A DNA stretch of 64,000 nucleotides from Flaccisagitta enflata (GCA_965153355.1 OZ231126.1:89280001-89344000); one strand, 5' to 3'; shown: positions 18,124 through 31,809, counted from the first letter of the stretch. Made by a program: numbers and translations. Notes: generated by a model not told the origin, from the letters alone.

Positions 18124-20157
18124 ATGGGTCCGCGACTGGGGACAATCGGCGTTGTCAAACGGCGTTGTCAAACGGCGTTGTCAAACGGCGTTGTCAAACG
18201 GCGTTGCCAAACGGCGTTGCCAAACGGCGTTGTCAGACGGCGTTGTCAAACAGCGTTGTCAAACGGCGTTGTCAAACGGCGTTGTCAGACGGCGTTGTCA
18301 GACGGCGTTGTCAGATGGCGTTGTAATACGGAGTTGTAATACGGAGTTGTAATACGGCGTTGTCATACGGCGTTGTAATACGGCGTTGTAATACGGCGTT
18401 GTAATACGGCGTTGTAATACGGCGTTGTAATACGGCGTTGTAATACGGCGTTGTAATACGGCGTTGTAATACGGCGTTGTAATACGGCGTTGTAATACGG
18501 CGTTGTAATACGGCGTTGTAATACGGCGTTGTAAAACGGCGTTGTAAAACGGCGTTGTAAAACGGCGTTGTAAAACGGCGTTGTCAAACGGCGTTGTCAA
18601 ACGGCGTTGTCAAACGGCATTGTCAAAGGACGTTGTCAAACGACGTTGTCAAACGACATTGTCAAACAACATTGTCAAATGACATTGTCAAACGACATTG
18701 TTAAACGACATTGTCAAACGACATTGTCAAACGACATTGTCAAACGACATTGTCAAACGATATTGTCAAACATTGTCAAACGATATTGTCAAATGACATT
18801 GTCAAACGACATTGTCAAACAATATTGTCAAATGACATTGTCAAACGACATTGTCAAACGACATTGTCAAATGACATTATCAAACGACATTATCAAACAA
18901 CATTGTCAAATGACATTGTCGGTTGAAAAATGCTGAAGTTATGCTTATTTTTCACTTTTAGGCTGGTAGGCTAGTTGGGTGGAGGGTAGTTGGATGGTAG
19001 GCTGGTTTGGCCAGTTAGCATGCTAAAATCTATACAATTCAAATACATATGTTGATTCCTTCCATTAAGAGACTACATACCAAGTTTCAACCATATCGGT
19101 TGAAAAATACCAAAGTCATGCACATGTTTAACTTTTAGGCTGGTAGGCTAGTTAGGTGGTAGGCTGGTTTGGCCGGTTAGCATTCTAAAACCTTTACAAT
19201 TCAAATACATATGTTGAGTTCTTTCATTTAGTGACTACAAACCGAGTTTCAACCAAATCGGTTGAAAAATGACTAAGTTGTGCACATTTTTCGCTTTTAG
19301 ACTGGTAGGCTGGTTGGGTGGTAGGCCGGTTTGGCCGGTTAACATGCTAAAATCTGTACAGATCAAATACATATGTTGAGTCCTTCCATTTAGAGACTAC
19401 ATACCAAGTTTCAACCAAATCGGTTGAAAAATAACCGAGTTATGCACATTTTTCACTTTTAGGCAGGTGGGCTAGTTGAGTGGTAGGCTGGTTTGACCGG
19501 TTAGCATGCTAAAATCTATACAATTCAAATACATATGTTGAGTCCTTCCATTTAGAGACTAGATACCAAGTTTCAACAAAATCGGTTGAAAAATGCCGAA
19601 GTTATGCACATTTTTAACTTTTAGGCTGGTAGGCCAGTTGGGTGGTAGGCTGGTTTGGCCGGTTAGCATGCTAAAACCTTTACAATTCAAATACGTATGT
19701 TGAGTTCTTTCATTTAGAGACAACATACCGAGTTTCAACCAAATTGGTTGAAAAATGACAAAGTTGTGCACGTTTTTCGCTTTTAGGTTGGTAGGCTGGT
19801 TGGGTGGTAGGCCGGTTTGGCCGGTTAACATGCTAAAATCTGTACAGATCAAATACATATGTTGAGTCCTTCCATTTGGAGACTACATGCAAGTTCAAAC
19901 CAAATCGGTTGAAATCACAAAGCATTTTTAGGCTTAAGGGTTGGTGGCTGGGTTGATATATACGCGGATATGAGTACTTTAGTATAACTTCCTCTCCAAA
20001 TATGAAGCAAATCGGTCAAGGCGTTCAAAAGTTAGCCCATTTTTAAAAGCGTGGACAACGACGACGACAACAACGACGACAACAACGACGACGACGACAC
20101 CCACCCGCCTCGAATTATAGTCCGCGTCGGAATGGTATTCCGTCGCGGACAAAAATG
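18124..20157 (-). mobile_element. family-2 element, copy 2, with 13-mer array inside
   Basis: Reverse orientation. TGGGTCCGCGAC at 18125 corresponds to the GTGGCGGACCCA end of copy 1; the 13-mer array follows, then about six 162-bp units (18930-19920, marked by TATGTTGAGTCCTTCCATT), then a CGACGACAACAA run and the hairpin ATTATAGTCCGCGTCGGAAT. Lies in the large intron proposed for the minus-strand gene. Confidence 0.8.
18148..18927. repeat. 13-bp minisatellite, about 60 copies, in homogenised blocks
   Basis: Unit CGGCGTTGTCAAA. Successive blocks carry CAAACGGCGTTGT, CAGACGGCGTTGT, AATACGGCGTTGT and CAAACGACATTGT variants. Because 13 is not a multiple of 3, all three frames on each strand give the same repeated peptides; none is a gene. 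Confidence 0.97.
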
Positions 20158-20159
20158 AC

Positions 20160-20900
20160 GGTCTTACAAAAAAATAAGAAGTATAGTTGTATGTCTAATT
20201 GACAAAGCAAGCAAGGCAGTGGTTCCAAAGAGGTCATAGTCCAGCAGAAGATCGGGGAATTTGTTTGTCCTTTCTTTTTTTTGCTGGGCAACGCTGAGGC
20301 TAGGCTAGGCTAGGCTGAGGATCTTGGTTTCCTAAGCCCAAATAATGGGTCCCTCAATACAGGTTTTTGGTCTATTTTGTCAAGACCTGGATTTGAAGGA
20401 TATGACGTTTAGGTGCTTCACATAGCAAAAGTTACCTTATTTAAGTAGTTTAAAGAAGCAATAATCACAAAGATGACAGTTTTCTTTTTCTCAAAATTCT
20501 TTCATTTGTTTTTGTTTTGTTCCCTTAGAAATCCCAGAAATCAGCAAAATCTAAAAGAACAATTATCTATTTTAAAAAATTATATTTTTTTTAGAATAAA
20601 CTAAAATATCAGAATATAAATTGTAAAAGAGATTACTTAAAAATCAGATTAACAATTCTATAAAGAATAAAAAATAATAATAACTGATTCAAAGATTTGC
20701 AGTCAATTGATTTATCCCACAGCATTATGCAAATTAGGTGTTTAAAATGAAAATGCTAAAATATAAAAGATAAATGATTTTTTATAAAAAAAAGTGTTAA
20801 AGATCCCTAAATTAGCCATTCTATATGAAGTAAAGAGGGTGAAAAGAAATAACCAACTTTTGCTATGTGAAGCACCCAAATATGACGCGGGGTTTCTATC
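20160..20900. other. unassigned AT-rich sequence
   Basis: A short GGCTAGGCTAGGCTGAGG run near 20300; otherwise nothing recognisable. Confidence 0.5.
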
Positions 20901-20907
20901 CGAGATG

Positions 20908-21097
20908 TTTAGTCGCGTGCTACGCGACTCTACACCCCGCTATGTCGGTCGGTCGGTTGGTCAGTCCCCTTTTTACTTTTTCGGCGCTTTCGAGCTTTTT
21001 GAGCATACAGCTCCTGCCCAGATGCCCTAATGACCTTCTCCAGCACTGCTCCTGCCCACCCGCACGCGACTAGGGTAGCCGTGTATCCGGCCTTGTT
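20908..21097 (+). mobile_element. family-1 element, complete subfamily A
   Basis: TTTAGTCGCGTGCTACGCGA hairpin, GTCGGTCGGTCGGTTGG, core AGCACTGCTCCTGCCCACCC, end GTAGCCGTGTATCCGGCCTT. Confidence 0.95.
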
Positions 21098-21119
21098 GTA
21101 GGCCAAGGGGGGAAGGAGG

Positions 21120-21775
21120 GGATGGATATATGGAGACTACACCATCCATCCAAATTACCGCCAGGCGGTTTTTAGTATTACTCTGAATTTTCCGCTTGAA
21201 TTTACTCAGGATGGACTTCCTGAACTAGGATCCAGCTTCAAAGAAATCTTTCTTGTGGCGCTTTTTGAAAAAAATCCAAAATTGATAATTTTTCATTCTA
21301 TATTGCACCCAGATTCTAGAGGGTTGTTAGAAAACCTTTTTAGATAGCATATTTGAATTCCTGATGAAATTTCCTTTCGTTTGATAGGTCGCACTATATA
21401 TTTTTCAAAAGAGATTAAATTTTCAATTTTTTAGCCACCGTTACTTTTTGTAACGGTGGCTTAGAAATCAAAAATTTTATTTCTTTTCAAAAACATATAG
21501 TGCGACCTATCAAATGAAAGGAAATTTTATCAGGAATTCAGATATGCTATCTAAAAAGATCTTCTAATAACCCTAAAAATTCTGACTTCAAAATACGAGA
21601 AAAAACAATCAATTTTGGATTTTTTTCAAAAGGCGCCACAAGAAAGATTTTTTTGAAGCTGGATTCTTGTTCAGGAGGTCCATATTGAGTGTAAACAAGC
21701 GGAAAATCCAGAGTAATACTGAAAACCACCTGGCGGTAGTTTGAACGGATGGTGACTATGGAGAGTTCAACTTTC
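21120..21775. mobile_element. large fold-back (inverted repeat) element
   Basis: Two arms of about 310 bp pair around a centre at 21447 (GCCACCGTTAC-tttt-tGTAACGGTGGC). Matching ends include CATCCATCCAAATTACCGCC and GGCGGTAGTTTGAACGGATG. Arms differ by scattered substitutions and small indels. No transposase. Confidence 0.9.
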
Positions 21776-22035
21776 ATAGAGTACTAATGTGGTAAAACTG
21801 GCTTAAAAGCATAAAATTGTGTTGTAGAAATCAAATACAGTGGAACCCCGCAATTACAGCCTCGCTTTTAAAGGTTCCCATCAATAAAGGTCAACATTTT
21901 GAACAGGGCTGCAAAAAATATTTTGCTTCCTACGAGCGCAATTTTCCAGTGTCTACTTTCCTATTGAAGTGCGTAGGATTTTCACATCAGTTTCATTGTT
22001 GAATATTAATATATATTAATATATATTAATATAAG

Positions 22036-22419
22036 TTTTTAGTCGCGTACACGCGACTCAACAACGTCGGTCCGTCGGTCCGTCTGACGGTCCCTCGGTC
22101 CGTCGGTAACACTTTGCTTTTTTGGCGTTTATGGGCGTTCTTGACATTGTGTCCCAAGAATGTGTGTTGACATTGTGTCCCGACATTGTGTCCCTACATT
22201 GTGTCCTTATATTATGTCCCAACATTGTGTCTTGGTGTTGTTTTCCAACATTGTTTCTTGACGTTGTTTCCCGACGTTGTTTCCCAACATTTTGTCCCGA
22301 CATTGTTTCCCGACATTGTGTCCCAATATTGTGTCCCGACTTTGTGTCCCAACATTGTGTCCCAACATTGTGTCACGAGTATCAAGTCTGGCACGTGACT
22401 TATAGGTGTTGGCCTTGTT
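22036..22419 (+). mobile_element. family-1 element, subfamily D, with 13-bp tandem core
   Basis: Hairpin AGTCGCGTACACGCGACTC, GTCCGTCGGTCCGTC run, about 16 copies of a CGACATTGTGTCC unit (22145-22375), end GCACGTGACTTATAGGTGTT then GGCCTTGTT. The ORFs here are frames through the 13-mer. Confidence 0.95.
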
Positions 22420-22757
22420 GATAAATTGATTTACTCTATCACTAGCATAGTGACAAGAAATGTATTTAAATCTATCAGAAGTTTTCACATTAGATTAGGG
22501 ACAAGATTTAAACATAGTTTTTATTACTTTATTTTTTTGGCTAAATTTTCACCAATTTTCTATTAAATAATGCATTTTCAATTCACTCAATTAATAAATT
22601 TGAAATTAAGACCTATTGCACCATTTTAAAAAGACACACTTTTAAATGGTTTATTTTGCCAATAAATTTGTTTAAAAGCTTATTAAATTCTGCACCATCT
22701 TAAAATTTTAAAGTACTTTCATCAGGTGTTGCTATCTTTTTCTGTTTTGAAAGAATC

Positions 22758-22890
22758 TCAGAGAGAGAGAGAGAGCGAGAGCAAGAGAGACAGAGAGACA
22801 GAGACAGAGACAGAGACAGGGACAGAGACAGAGAGCCCAACAATATTGGAGAGATAGATAAAGATAAAAAGACAGACAGACAGACACAAT
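22758..22890. repeat. GA / GACA microsatellite
   Basis: GAGA, AGACAG and GACAGACA runs. Confidence 0.9.
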
Positions 22891-23165
22891 CTTCTTATGT
22901 GTTTTTTCATTTTTTTCAGCCTTTTTTTTTTTTTTTCATCTTATTTTTTTTATTCATTTTTTTCTTCTGCCTACCACTGCCTTCCTACTGGCCTTGCTTG
23001 CTTCCTACAAGCGCTGCTCGCGCGCTCGACCACTTTCTGCAGCCCTGATTTTGAGGTCCCAAATTGTAGTTTTTATTGTGATTCACCTCTCTTTAAAGGT
23101 TATCCTGAGATAAAGGTGAAAAATCTACAGTCCCAATGGGACCGATGAGGCGGGGTCCTACTGTA

Positions 23166-23939
23166 TCTTTTGGAACTACAGTTAAGCTTCACTAGAAGGC
23201 ATCTCAAGGGACCGGATGATTTCATGCCTTCTAGGCGGGGTGCCTTATAGCCGAGCATGTATATTTCACCCTACTGAATACATAAGGCTTAAATATATTT
23301 AACTTTTTCTATCTTTTGGTTTGATACACACTCAAATAGGCATAGATAGATGCTTTGAAGTGGCAACAAAATTTGGATCTTCCTTTACTTTTAGCTTGTA
23401 TGGTAGTGACCATTCTTAGACATAAGGTGGTTGAAAATGTCATTCACACACTAACATGGCATCATCGATCTTTTATTGGCATGGATTCATGGGCTAATCG
23501 AATTTTCACTCCTCTTCTTCCTCCTGATCTCCTAACTCTTCAACCTTGCTCTTCATCATAATCATCTATGCTCCTTTTCATCATCGGTATACCTCATCAT
23601 CGTCATTGATATTCCTATTCATCATCGTTATCGCTCTCATCGGTATTTCCTCACCGTCTTTTGCCTTCTCTTCCACTTTAGCTTATCCACTTCCTCATCC
23701 TTAAAACACTTTGTCAGATGCCTTCGAAGCGAGCAAAATACTCACCATAAACCCCATTTTTCATGCGCTATAGTGAAAATCAAACTTCTGATTTTTTTTA
23801 GCTATTGATTTTTTTCCCCATCTCCAAACCCTTTGATTTTATTCCCCCCTGACGGACGGATAGAATCAACTTACGCGTAGCGTGTTAGAAACTTAGGCAG
23901 TGTAAGAAAGACAATGACTAAAATACAAAGATTCCTCGC
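23166..23939. other. intronic or unassigned sequence with relics
   Basis: A TACAGTTAAGCTTCACTAG terminus at 23174 resembles the pogo-like ends. At 23818-23850 CCATCTCCAAACCCTTTGAT matches the hAT-like element at 47247. Confidence 0.4.
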
Positions 23940-23948
23940 TCAAAACAC

Positions 23949-24159
23949 CTGCATGGTGAAAGCGTTGTAGAAGCAAATAAAGTTACTGCCGAAGAAGGCG
24001 CACGCGAAGGCATTGAGAACTTCAACGAGCGTCTCCGTTTCCTCTTCCGTATGCTTCTCAACCAGGTCGTCGAGTCGTATGAGGGCGGTCAACGATAACG
24101 GGGCGCCGGCACTCAACGCGCACATTGTCATGTAAACGTACAAGCCCCCGATCAGTTCT
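23949..24159 (-). CDS. membrane-protein gene, penultimate exon (two hydrophobic segments)
   Basis: Acceptor TTTCCTTCCAG upstream; phase 2 in. Encodes ELIGGLYVYMTMCALSAGAP, an acidic loop LIRLDDLVEKHTEEETETLV, and a hydrophobic stretch with CAFFGSNFICFYNAFTMQ. At CAG|GTGTTT (23949/23948) it can be spliced in phase 0 to the 17268 exon. If that donor is not used, the frame stops three codons later at TGA (23940-23942), giving a shorter tail. Confidence 0.7.
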
Positions 24160-24214
24160 CTGGAAGGAAAGGACATCCAGCTTGTGTTTTCTTTGTTTTC
24201 TGTACCTTTAAATT

Positions 24215-24618
<404 letters not shown>

Positions 24619-24629
24619 CCCCCCCCTAC

Positions 24630-24853
24630 TTTTTGTAAGTGACGAATCCGTTTACGGTATTCACAAGCGCAATAACGATAGAGACGACGTTAGGCCACAC
24701 GATTCCTCTTCGCTCAGCGTCTGAGTAGAACTTCCCGTACACTTTCTCGTCTCGCCAAAACAACGACAGCGCCGTCAGGTAACCGATGGAGATGAGGATC
24801 AGCAGCGTGTTGTGAAAGAGATACACGACCGTCAACAGTTTGGCGTGCATGAT
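24630..24853 (-). CDS. membrane-protein gene, exon with two hydrophobic segments
   Basis: Encodes IMHAKLLTVVYLFHNTLLIL and ISIGYLTALSLF (one long hydrophobic stretch), then a charged loop WRDEKVYGKFYSDAERRG and a further hydrophobic stretch VVSIVIALVNTVNGFV. Acceptor GATGATAG at 24854-24855 and donor GTAGGG at 24628-24629, phase 0 in and phase 2 out. The downstream intron is largely a compound microsatellite (24215-24615). I do not recognise the family. Confidence 0.7.
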
Positions 24854-24917
24854 CTATCATCGACGATGAATTGTAGGTGAGGGGCGCGCGTGTGCAGTTT
24901 GTGCGCGTCGTGTTTAC

Positions 24918-25018
24918 GTTTGGTGTATGCCATTTGAAGACGGCGTCGACGACGAAAGCGAAAGAAAAAACTAAAGTCACCGCCGTAGTTCCGATGACAG
25001 TCGCACAGCGCAATCTAT
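24918..25018 (-). CDS. membrane-protein gene, most upstream exon found
   Basis: Encodes LRCATVIGTTAVTLVFSFAF and VVDAVFKWHTPN, a hydrophobic segment. Donor AAC|GTAAAC (phase 0) and a 64-bp intron (24854-24917) restore the frame exactly to the next exon; without splicing the two frames do not meet. The acceptor may be TTTCTACTATAG (exon from 25018) or GTCCAG ten bases earlier. A start codon and any further upstream exons were not found, so the N-terminus is missing. Confidence 0.6.
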
Positions 25019-25039
25019 AGTAGAAAAACTGGACATTAG

Positions 25040-25400
25040 TCCCACGGGGAAAAGTTTTGATTTATTAGTTAAGTTAATTTTAATAAGGGATTTCCCCGGG
25101 GAATTCCCTGGGATTAAACTTTGATATTTCTTTGTAAAGCCCAGTTCACTTCAAAGAGTAATTATAACAGGGGATTCCCCGGGGGATTCCTCGGAATTAA
25201 ACTTTGATATTCTTCAGTAAAGCCCAGTTTACTTTAAAAAATAATTGTAACAAGGAATTTCCCTGGGGATTTCCCCGGGGATTTCCCGAGGAATTCCTCA
25301 GGATAAAACTTTGATATTTTTAAAAAAAACCCGGTTCACTTTAAAAAGTAATTGTAACGGGGAATCCCCGAGGAATTCCCCAGGGGATTAATATCACTTC
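25040..25400. repeat. tandem repeat of about 100 bp, four copies, CCCCGGGG-rich
   Basis: Unit: GGGGATTCCCCGGGGAATTC...TTAAACTTTGATATTTCTTT...AAAGCCCAGTTCACTT...GTAATTGTAAC. Lies between the exon at 25018 and an inverted copy of that exon's edge (25403). Confidence 0.9.
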
Positions 25401-25429
25401 AGATTGCGCTGTGAGTCGTTACTGACGAT

Positions 25430-26150
25430 AGATGGTGGAGATCTCTTTAATTGTTCTAGGTGAAATCAGTCGTAATTGAAGGAAGTTTATTTATCAAGGT
25501 AAACTGTTGAAGACAGTTGCAAAGGACGGTTTCGTAGTTGTTGGTTACTAGCTATGAACTGCTATTGTTAGTATGGTAACGAGAGACAACGACGCGACGA
25601 TCCAATCTTGCCGCTTGATGACAAAGTTTGCGCTGTTGTCTGAGTACCTACAATTGCGTTAATACCTTGTAGTTGTAGACTTATGGAAATTTTTATGTAA
25701 TGACCATATTTTTAGTCTTTTTGACTTTTTGGACTGACAAATTTCATTGGTTAACGATGGAATCATAGCACACATCTCTAAATAGCAAGCACGCCGGCTC
25801 AATTTTCCGGTCCGCTCCGCCCCGGTCCGCCCCGGAGCTTTTTTCCCATCTGGCTCTTCCCCCTTATGTACTTGTTTTTGAAACAAATTCTCGATCGCTG
25901 ATCATCAATTCAATCGACAGTAATCAGACCACCTTTTTCGCAACTTCTTATTGCGCAGGTGTAAAAAACAGTTAGATACATGCCCGCTCTTTTTTTTCCA
26001 TTTCGGGGCGCATCCATTTATTGAGGTCATTTATAAGTATGACCAGTTTTAAAGCTAGTCAGGTTTCGAATTGAAAAGCTCATTGAGGGTTGTCATATTA
26101 AAGCCGTCATGTTTTCCTATGGGATAGAGTGATCGACTGATACGCTGGTG
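25430..26150. other. unassigned sequence upstream of the minus-strand gene
   Basis: Should hold the missing 5' exon(s) or promoter if the gene is complete; no exon can be supported. Confidence 0.35.
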
Positions 26151-26152
26151 GT

Positions 26153-28300
<2,148 letters not shown>

Positions 28301-28732
28301 AACTTTCATACGTGTATTGTATCGTTTTTGTATCGTCGTTCGCTTTCGAACTATACAATACCAATACAATACTTTCAAGTATTGGGACAATACAAGACAA
28401 TACCAATACCTAAGTGGGATCAACAAGGCGTGGGGCCCTAAGCTGGGCTAGGGGCGCGGGGCCCCCTAACTCCCTCTCTTTGCCCCCTGTTAACCCCCCT
28501 CTTTACCCCCCTGCTATCCCCCCCCTCTTTGCTCCCCCCCCATTTACCAAATAACTCAAAACCAATTGATCAAAATTTTATCAAGCATGCGTGACTTCCT
28601 GTCTGCCTAAAAGTGACATATCTAAAGAACTTAAAATAATTGAAATAACAAAATATGACATTTCCTTTACAGTTAAGCATATCAATGTGGAAAAATTTAA
28701 AGCAAACATTCCTGGCATTTTTTAGTTTTTTG

Positions 28733-28829
28733 AGCGTACGGCTCCTGCCCAGCTGATCTAGTGACCTTCTCCAGCACTGCTCCGGCCCACCTGCTCGCGA
28801 CTAGGGTAGCAGTGTATTTGGCCTTGTTT
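28733..28829 (+). mobile_element. family-1 element, 3' half only
   Basis: CGGCTCCTGCCCAGCTGATC, CTCGCGACTAGGGTAGCAGT, GTATTTGGCCTTGTT; hairpin and GTCG run absent. Confidence 0.8.
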
Positions 28830-29300
28830 GATCTTTCTTTCTCTTTCTTTCTTTCTTTTTTTCTGCTGCAGGCGCGGGGCCCCCCTGAGGCGCGGGGCCC
28901 TAAGCTATAGCTTTTTTAGCCTATTGGTTGATCTGGCATAGACCAATACAATATAATATTTATTAAAATTGTATATAATACATTATCATATAATACAATA
29001 CAATACAATATCTATATAACTAGATATAGTTTTAGCAATGATTATAAGGTATTAAGAAGTATTATGTATTCGAAATGATTTTAGTTAAATGTTATACTAA
29101 TAATTTGAAAAAAAAACATTATGATTTTGATTATCATATACCTATCTTATTAGATAAGAAGAGCTGAAAAAATTTTCCTATTTTTTCATTTCCATTTTGA
29201 TAAGAATTTCATTTTTTTCCTTGTTATTCTTTTCTTTTTTTTTTCTTTTTGCTGTGTTGATCTATTTGATTCTTTTTTTATCTATTTTATTTTTTTTTCA

Positions 29301-29466
29301 GATGCGGACACGAAACTTTATAAGAGGCTTTGTCCATCCGTTGTTCCGTTGGTCCGTCCGTTGGTCCGTCCGTTGGTCCGTAAGTGCAAGTCAAAAAGTG
29401 GGAAAATGCGCATTTCTGTTCCTGCGCACTCATCCGCAACTGGTGACCGTGTATCCGACCTTGTTC
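29301..29466 (+). mobile_element. family-1 element, divergent hairpin
   Basis: GATGCGGACACGAAACTTTA, a GTCCGTTGGTCCGTCC run, core GTTCCTGCGCACTCATCCGC, end GACCGTGTATCCGACCTTGT. Confidence 0.7.
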
Positions 29467-30036
29467 TGTATTTTTGTTTGTTTGTCTGTTTGTTGGTTTC
29501 TTTAATCATAATCTTTCCCTATGTCTCTCTTTCTCTTTCTCTGTCTCTGTCTGTCTGTCTGTCTAACTCTCTCTTTCACCCACTTTTAGTTTATCAAATC
29601 CTCCTCCTTTTATCTCTCACCTTTTCCACTCCTTCTGTTCTCCCTCAGACCTTTGAATGCTTTTTCTCTTTCTCTTCATCTCATTCAGTCTTTCTCTCAT
29701 ATATTTTACTCTTCTCAGATCAATTTTTTTGTAATATTGTATAGTATTGTATTGTATTGAAAAAATTACAAAAAAAATTAAATGTATTGGGAAAACCCAA
29801 TACACAAGAATATTGTAAACCCAAAACCAATACCCAATACAATCGCTCAGGCCTGCCTTTCATTCAATGATGTGACTTAACACCGTCCACTGTCCAGCTT
29901 ATCATAAAATCCTCGAGCAAATATTTATTTCAAGCTTGTTCCTGTTTGCAGACTTTTTTTAATGTTTGAATGCTCAAATCATGCGAATCACAAAAACTGT
30001 CTTCTCAATATTTCGTTTTCATGTTCCTCACTATAG

Positions 30037-30516
30037 ATCTTAGGAACCGCCACGACGTTTTTTGGATCACTCCATGTTTCTCTTCATTTTGGCACAGTCC
30101 ACTTGTCCACAAATCAATACTAAACCATTAAAAAATATTTCATCTTGCACTTTTTGAAAAAAAAATCACTTTTTGTAATAATTTTGTTGCATATTGCATA
30201 TGCGAAATACATTTGTTGCATATACAACGCACATTGAATATGCAACACATGTTGCATATGCGAAGTACATGTGTTGCATACTATGCAATATTTTTGAGTT
30301 AATTATGCAATATATGACATATTTTGAAAAAAAGTATTGTTCCTCAAAAGAATCAACGGAGAAAAAGATAGTTCTGAGTTTGAGCATGAATTCATTATAA
30401 AAATATTTTCTATTTCAAAATTGTTTGTAGCTAAACACATTTCAGTGATTATCATTTCCCCCATCCACTATTTATCACTTTGTTGGGCAGTTTGTCTGGC
30501 TGATTGTCTGTCTGAT

Positions 30517-30607
<91 letters not shown>

Positions 30608-31115
30608 CTCTTCATACCACTGCATGATATATTGCAACTGAAAAATAGTGCATATGCAACACATGTTGCATACGCAACACATGTATTTTGCATATGCAAC
30701 GCATGTTGCATATGCAAAACAGGTATTTCACATTTGCGACGCATGTTGCATATGCAACACATTTTTACAAAAAATGATTTTTTTTCTCAAAAACAGCAAG
30801 ATGAAATTTTTTTTAATGGTTGGGTCTTGATTCATGAACGAGTGGACTGTACCAAGAGAAACTTGGAGTGATCCAAACAAGGCCGGATACACGGCCACCC
30901 TAGTCGCGTGCAGGTGGGCGGGAGCAGTGCTGGAGAAGGTCACCAGGGCATCTGGGCGGGAGCCGTATGCTCAAAAAGCTCAAAAATGCCAAAAAATTAA
31001 AGAGGGGACCGACCAACCAACCGACCGACCAACTGACGGACCGACATAGCGGGTTGTAGAGTCGCGTTGCACGCAACTAAAAATGTCCTGGCGGTTCCTA
31101 AGATCCATAGTGTCC
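30037..31115. mobile_element. inverted-repeat element whose right arm carries a family-1 insertion
   Basis: Left arm 30029-30290 (CACTATAGATCTTAGGAACC...) pairs with 30640-31115 (...GGTTCCTAAGATCCATAGTG). Both arms contain GTTGCATATGCAACACATG-type palindromic runs. A CT microsatellite (30537-30602) fills the centre; family-1 at 30880-31085 interrupts the right arm. Confidence 0.85.
30880..31085 (-). mobile_element. family-1 element, complete, inserted in an inverted-repeat arm
   Basis: CAAGGCCGGATACACGGCCA, GTCGCGTGCAGGTGGGCGGG, CCGACCGACC run, end GAGTCGCGTTGCACGCAACT then AAAAA. The opposite arm gives the empty site. Confidence 0.95.
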
Positions 31116-31154
31116 TCTGATTAACGCTAAGTCGAGAAGATTCGATTAGTTAAA

Positions 31155-31374
31155 CTTTCAGTCGCTTGCTAAACGACTCTAAACGAGGGTGTGTCCAATC
31201 GTCTCTAGGCCTGTCGGTGACGCGAAATTTTTCATGACGTAAAATCGACAGAAAAAGTGATTTCTTAGCAGGCACTTTAAGCTACCCCTGCCCAGCCGCA
31301 CTACAGATATGCCCACCCACGTTTCTGCCCCTGTCAAATCCCAAGCGAGTACTTGTCTGATATCCGGCCTTGTT
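31155..31374 (+). mobile_element. family-1 element, divergent
   Basis: CAGTCGCTTGCTAAACGACTC hairpin remnant, CTACCCCTGCCCAGCCGCAC core, end CTGATATCCGGCCTTGTTG. The tetranucleotide run is lost. Confidence 0.65.
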
Positions 31375-31719
31375 GTCTCATTGCGTATTGATGAGACTTC
31401 CTTCAACAATTGGGACTAGATGGCGCGCGCGCCTTCCTTAAAAAAATAGAACTCGTCCCCCTTTCCCCAAAAGACTGTGATTGGACAAGAGAGAACTTGA
31501 AAAATCAACGATGCGCATAATTTCGAGTTTTTTTGTTCTTTTTTTGAAGAGAGGAAAAAAAATCAAATTTCTGACCGAGATTCGTCTGATTTTCTCCGAT
31601 TGCCTTTCTCTTCTTTTTTAAAAAAGAATCTTTTGTTCGCTTTTTGAGGTCAAAACCATTCAAATCCTTTTTTTAACAACGGACAATTTGTCCAATGAAG
31701 TTTTTTTTTCAAGAAAAGG

Positions 31720-31722
<3 letters not shown>

Positions 31723-31806
<84 letters not shown>
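31723..31806. repeat. (GA)n microsatellite
   Basis: About 41 GA units. Confidence 0.97.

Positions 31807-31809
<3 letters not shown>

Larger units (their letters stand above)
21836..23165. mobile_element. pogo/mariner-like element with TA ends, split by a family-1 insertion
   Basis: Left end TACAGTGGAACCCCGC, right end GCGGGGTCCTACTGTA, flanked by TA. A family-1 copy sits at 22036-22419. No transposase frame seen. Confidence 0.65.
28316..29850. mobile_element. relic bounded by inverted TATTG-rich ends
   Basis: GTATTGTATCG...CAATACCAATACAATAC near 28316-28415 and GTATAGTATTGTATTGTATT ... CCAATACCCAATACAATCG near 29735-29850. GCGGGGCCCTAAGCT motifs at 28435 and 28895 and family-1 pieces at 28733 and 29301 lie inside. 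Confidence 0.3.

Noticed and set aside
18148-18927. CRISPR-like array
   Set aside because: Repeats are contiguous 13-mers with no unique spacers, in a eukaryotic genome.
18092-18936. Repetitive ORFs with LSNGVVKRRCQTA and YNAVLQRRITTP units
   Set aside because: 13-bp minisatellite read in several frames; identical peptides appear in all frames because 13 is not divisible by 3.
23940-23948. TGA at 23940-23942 as the definite stop of the membrane-protein gene
   Set aside because: Not excluded, but CAG|GTGTTT just before it is a usable donor whose phase matches the coding-like exon at 17038-17268, so I prefer the spliced reading.
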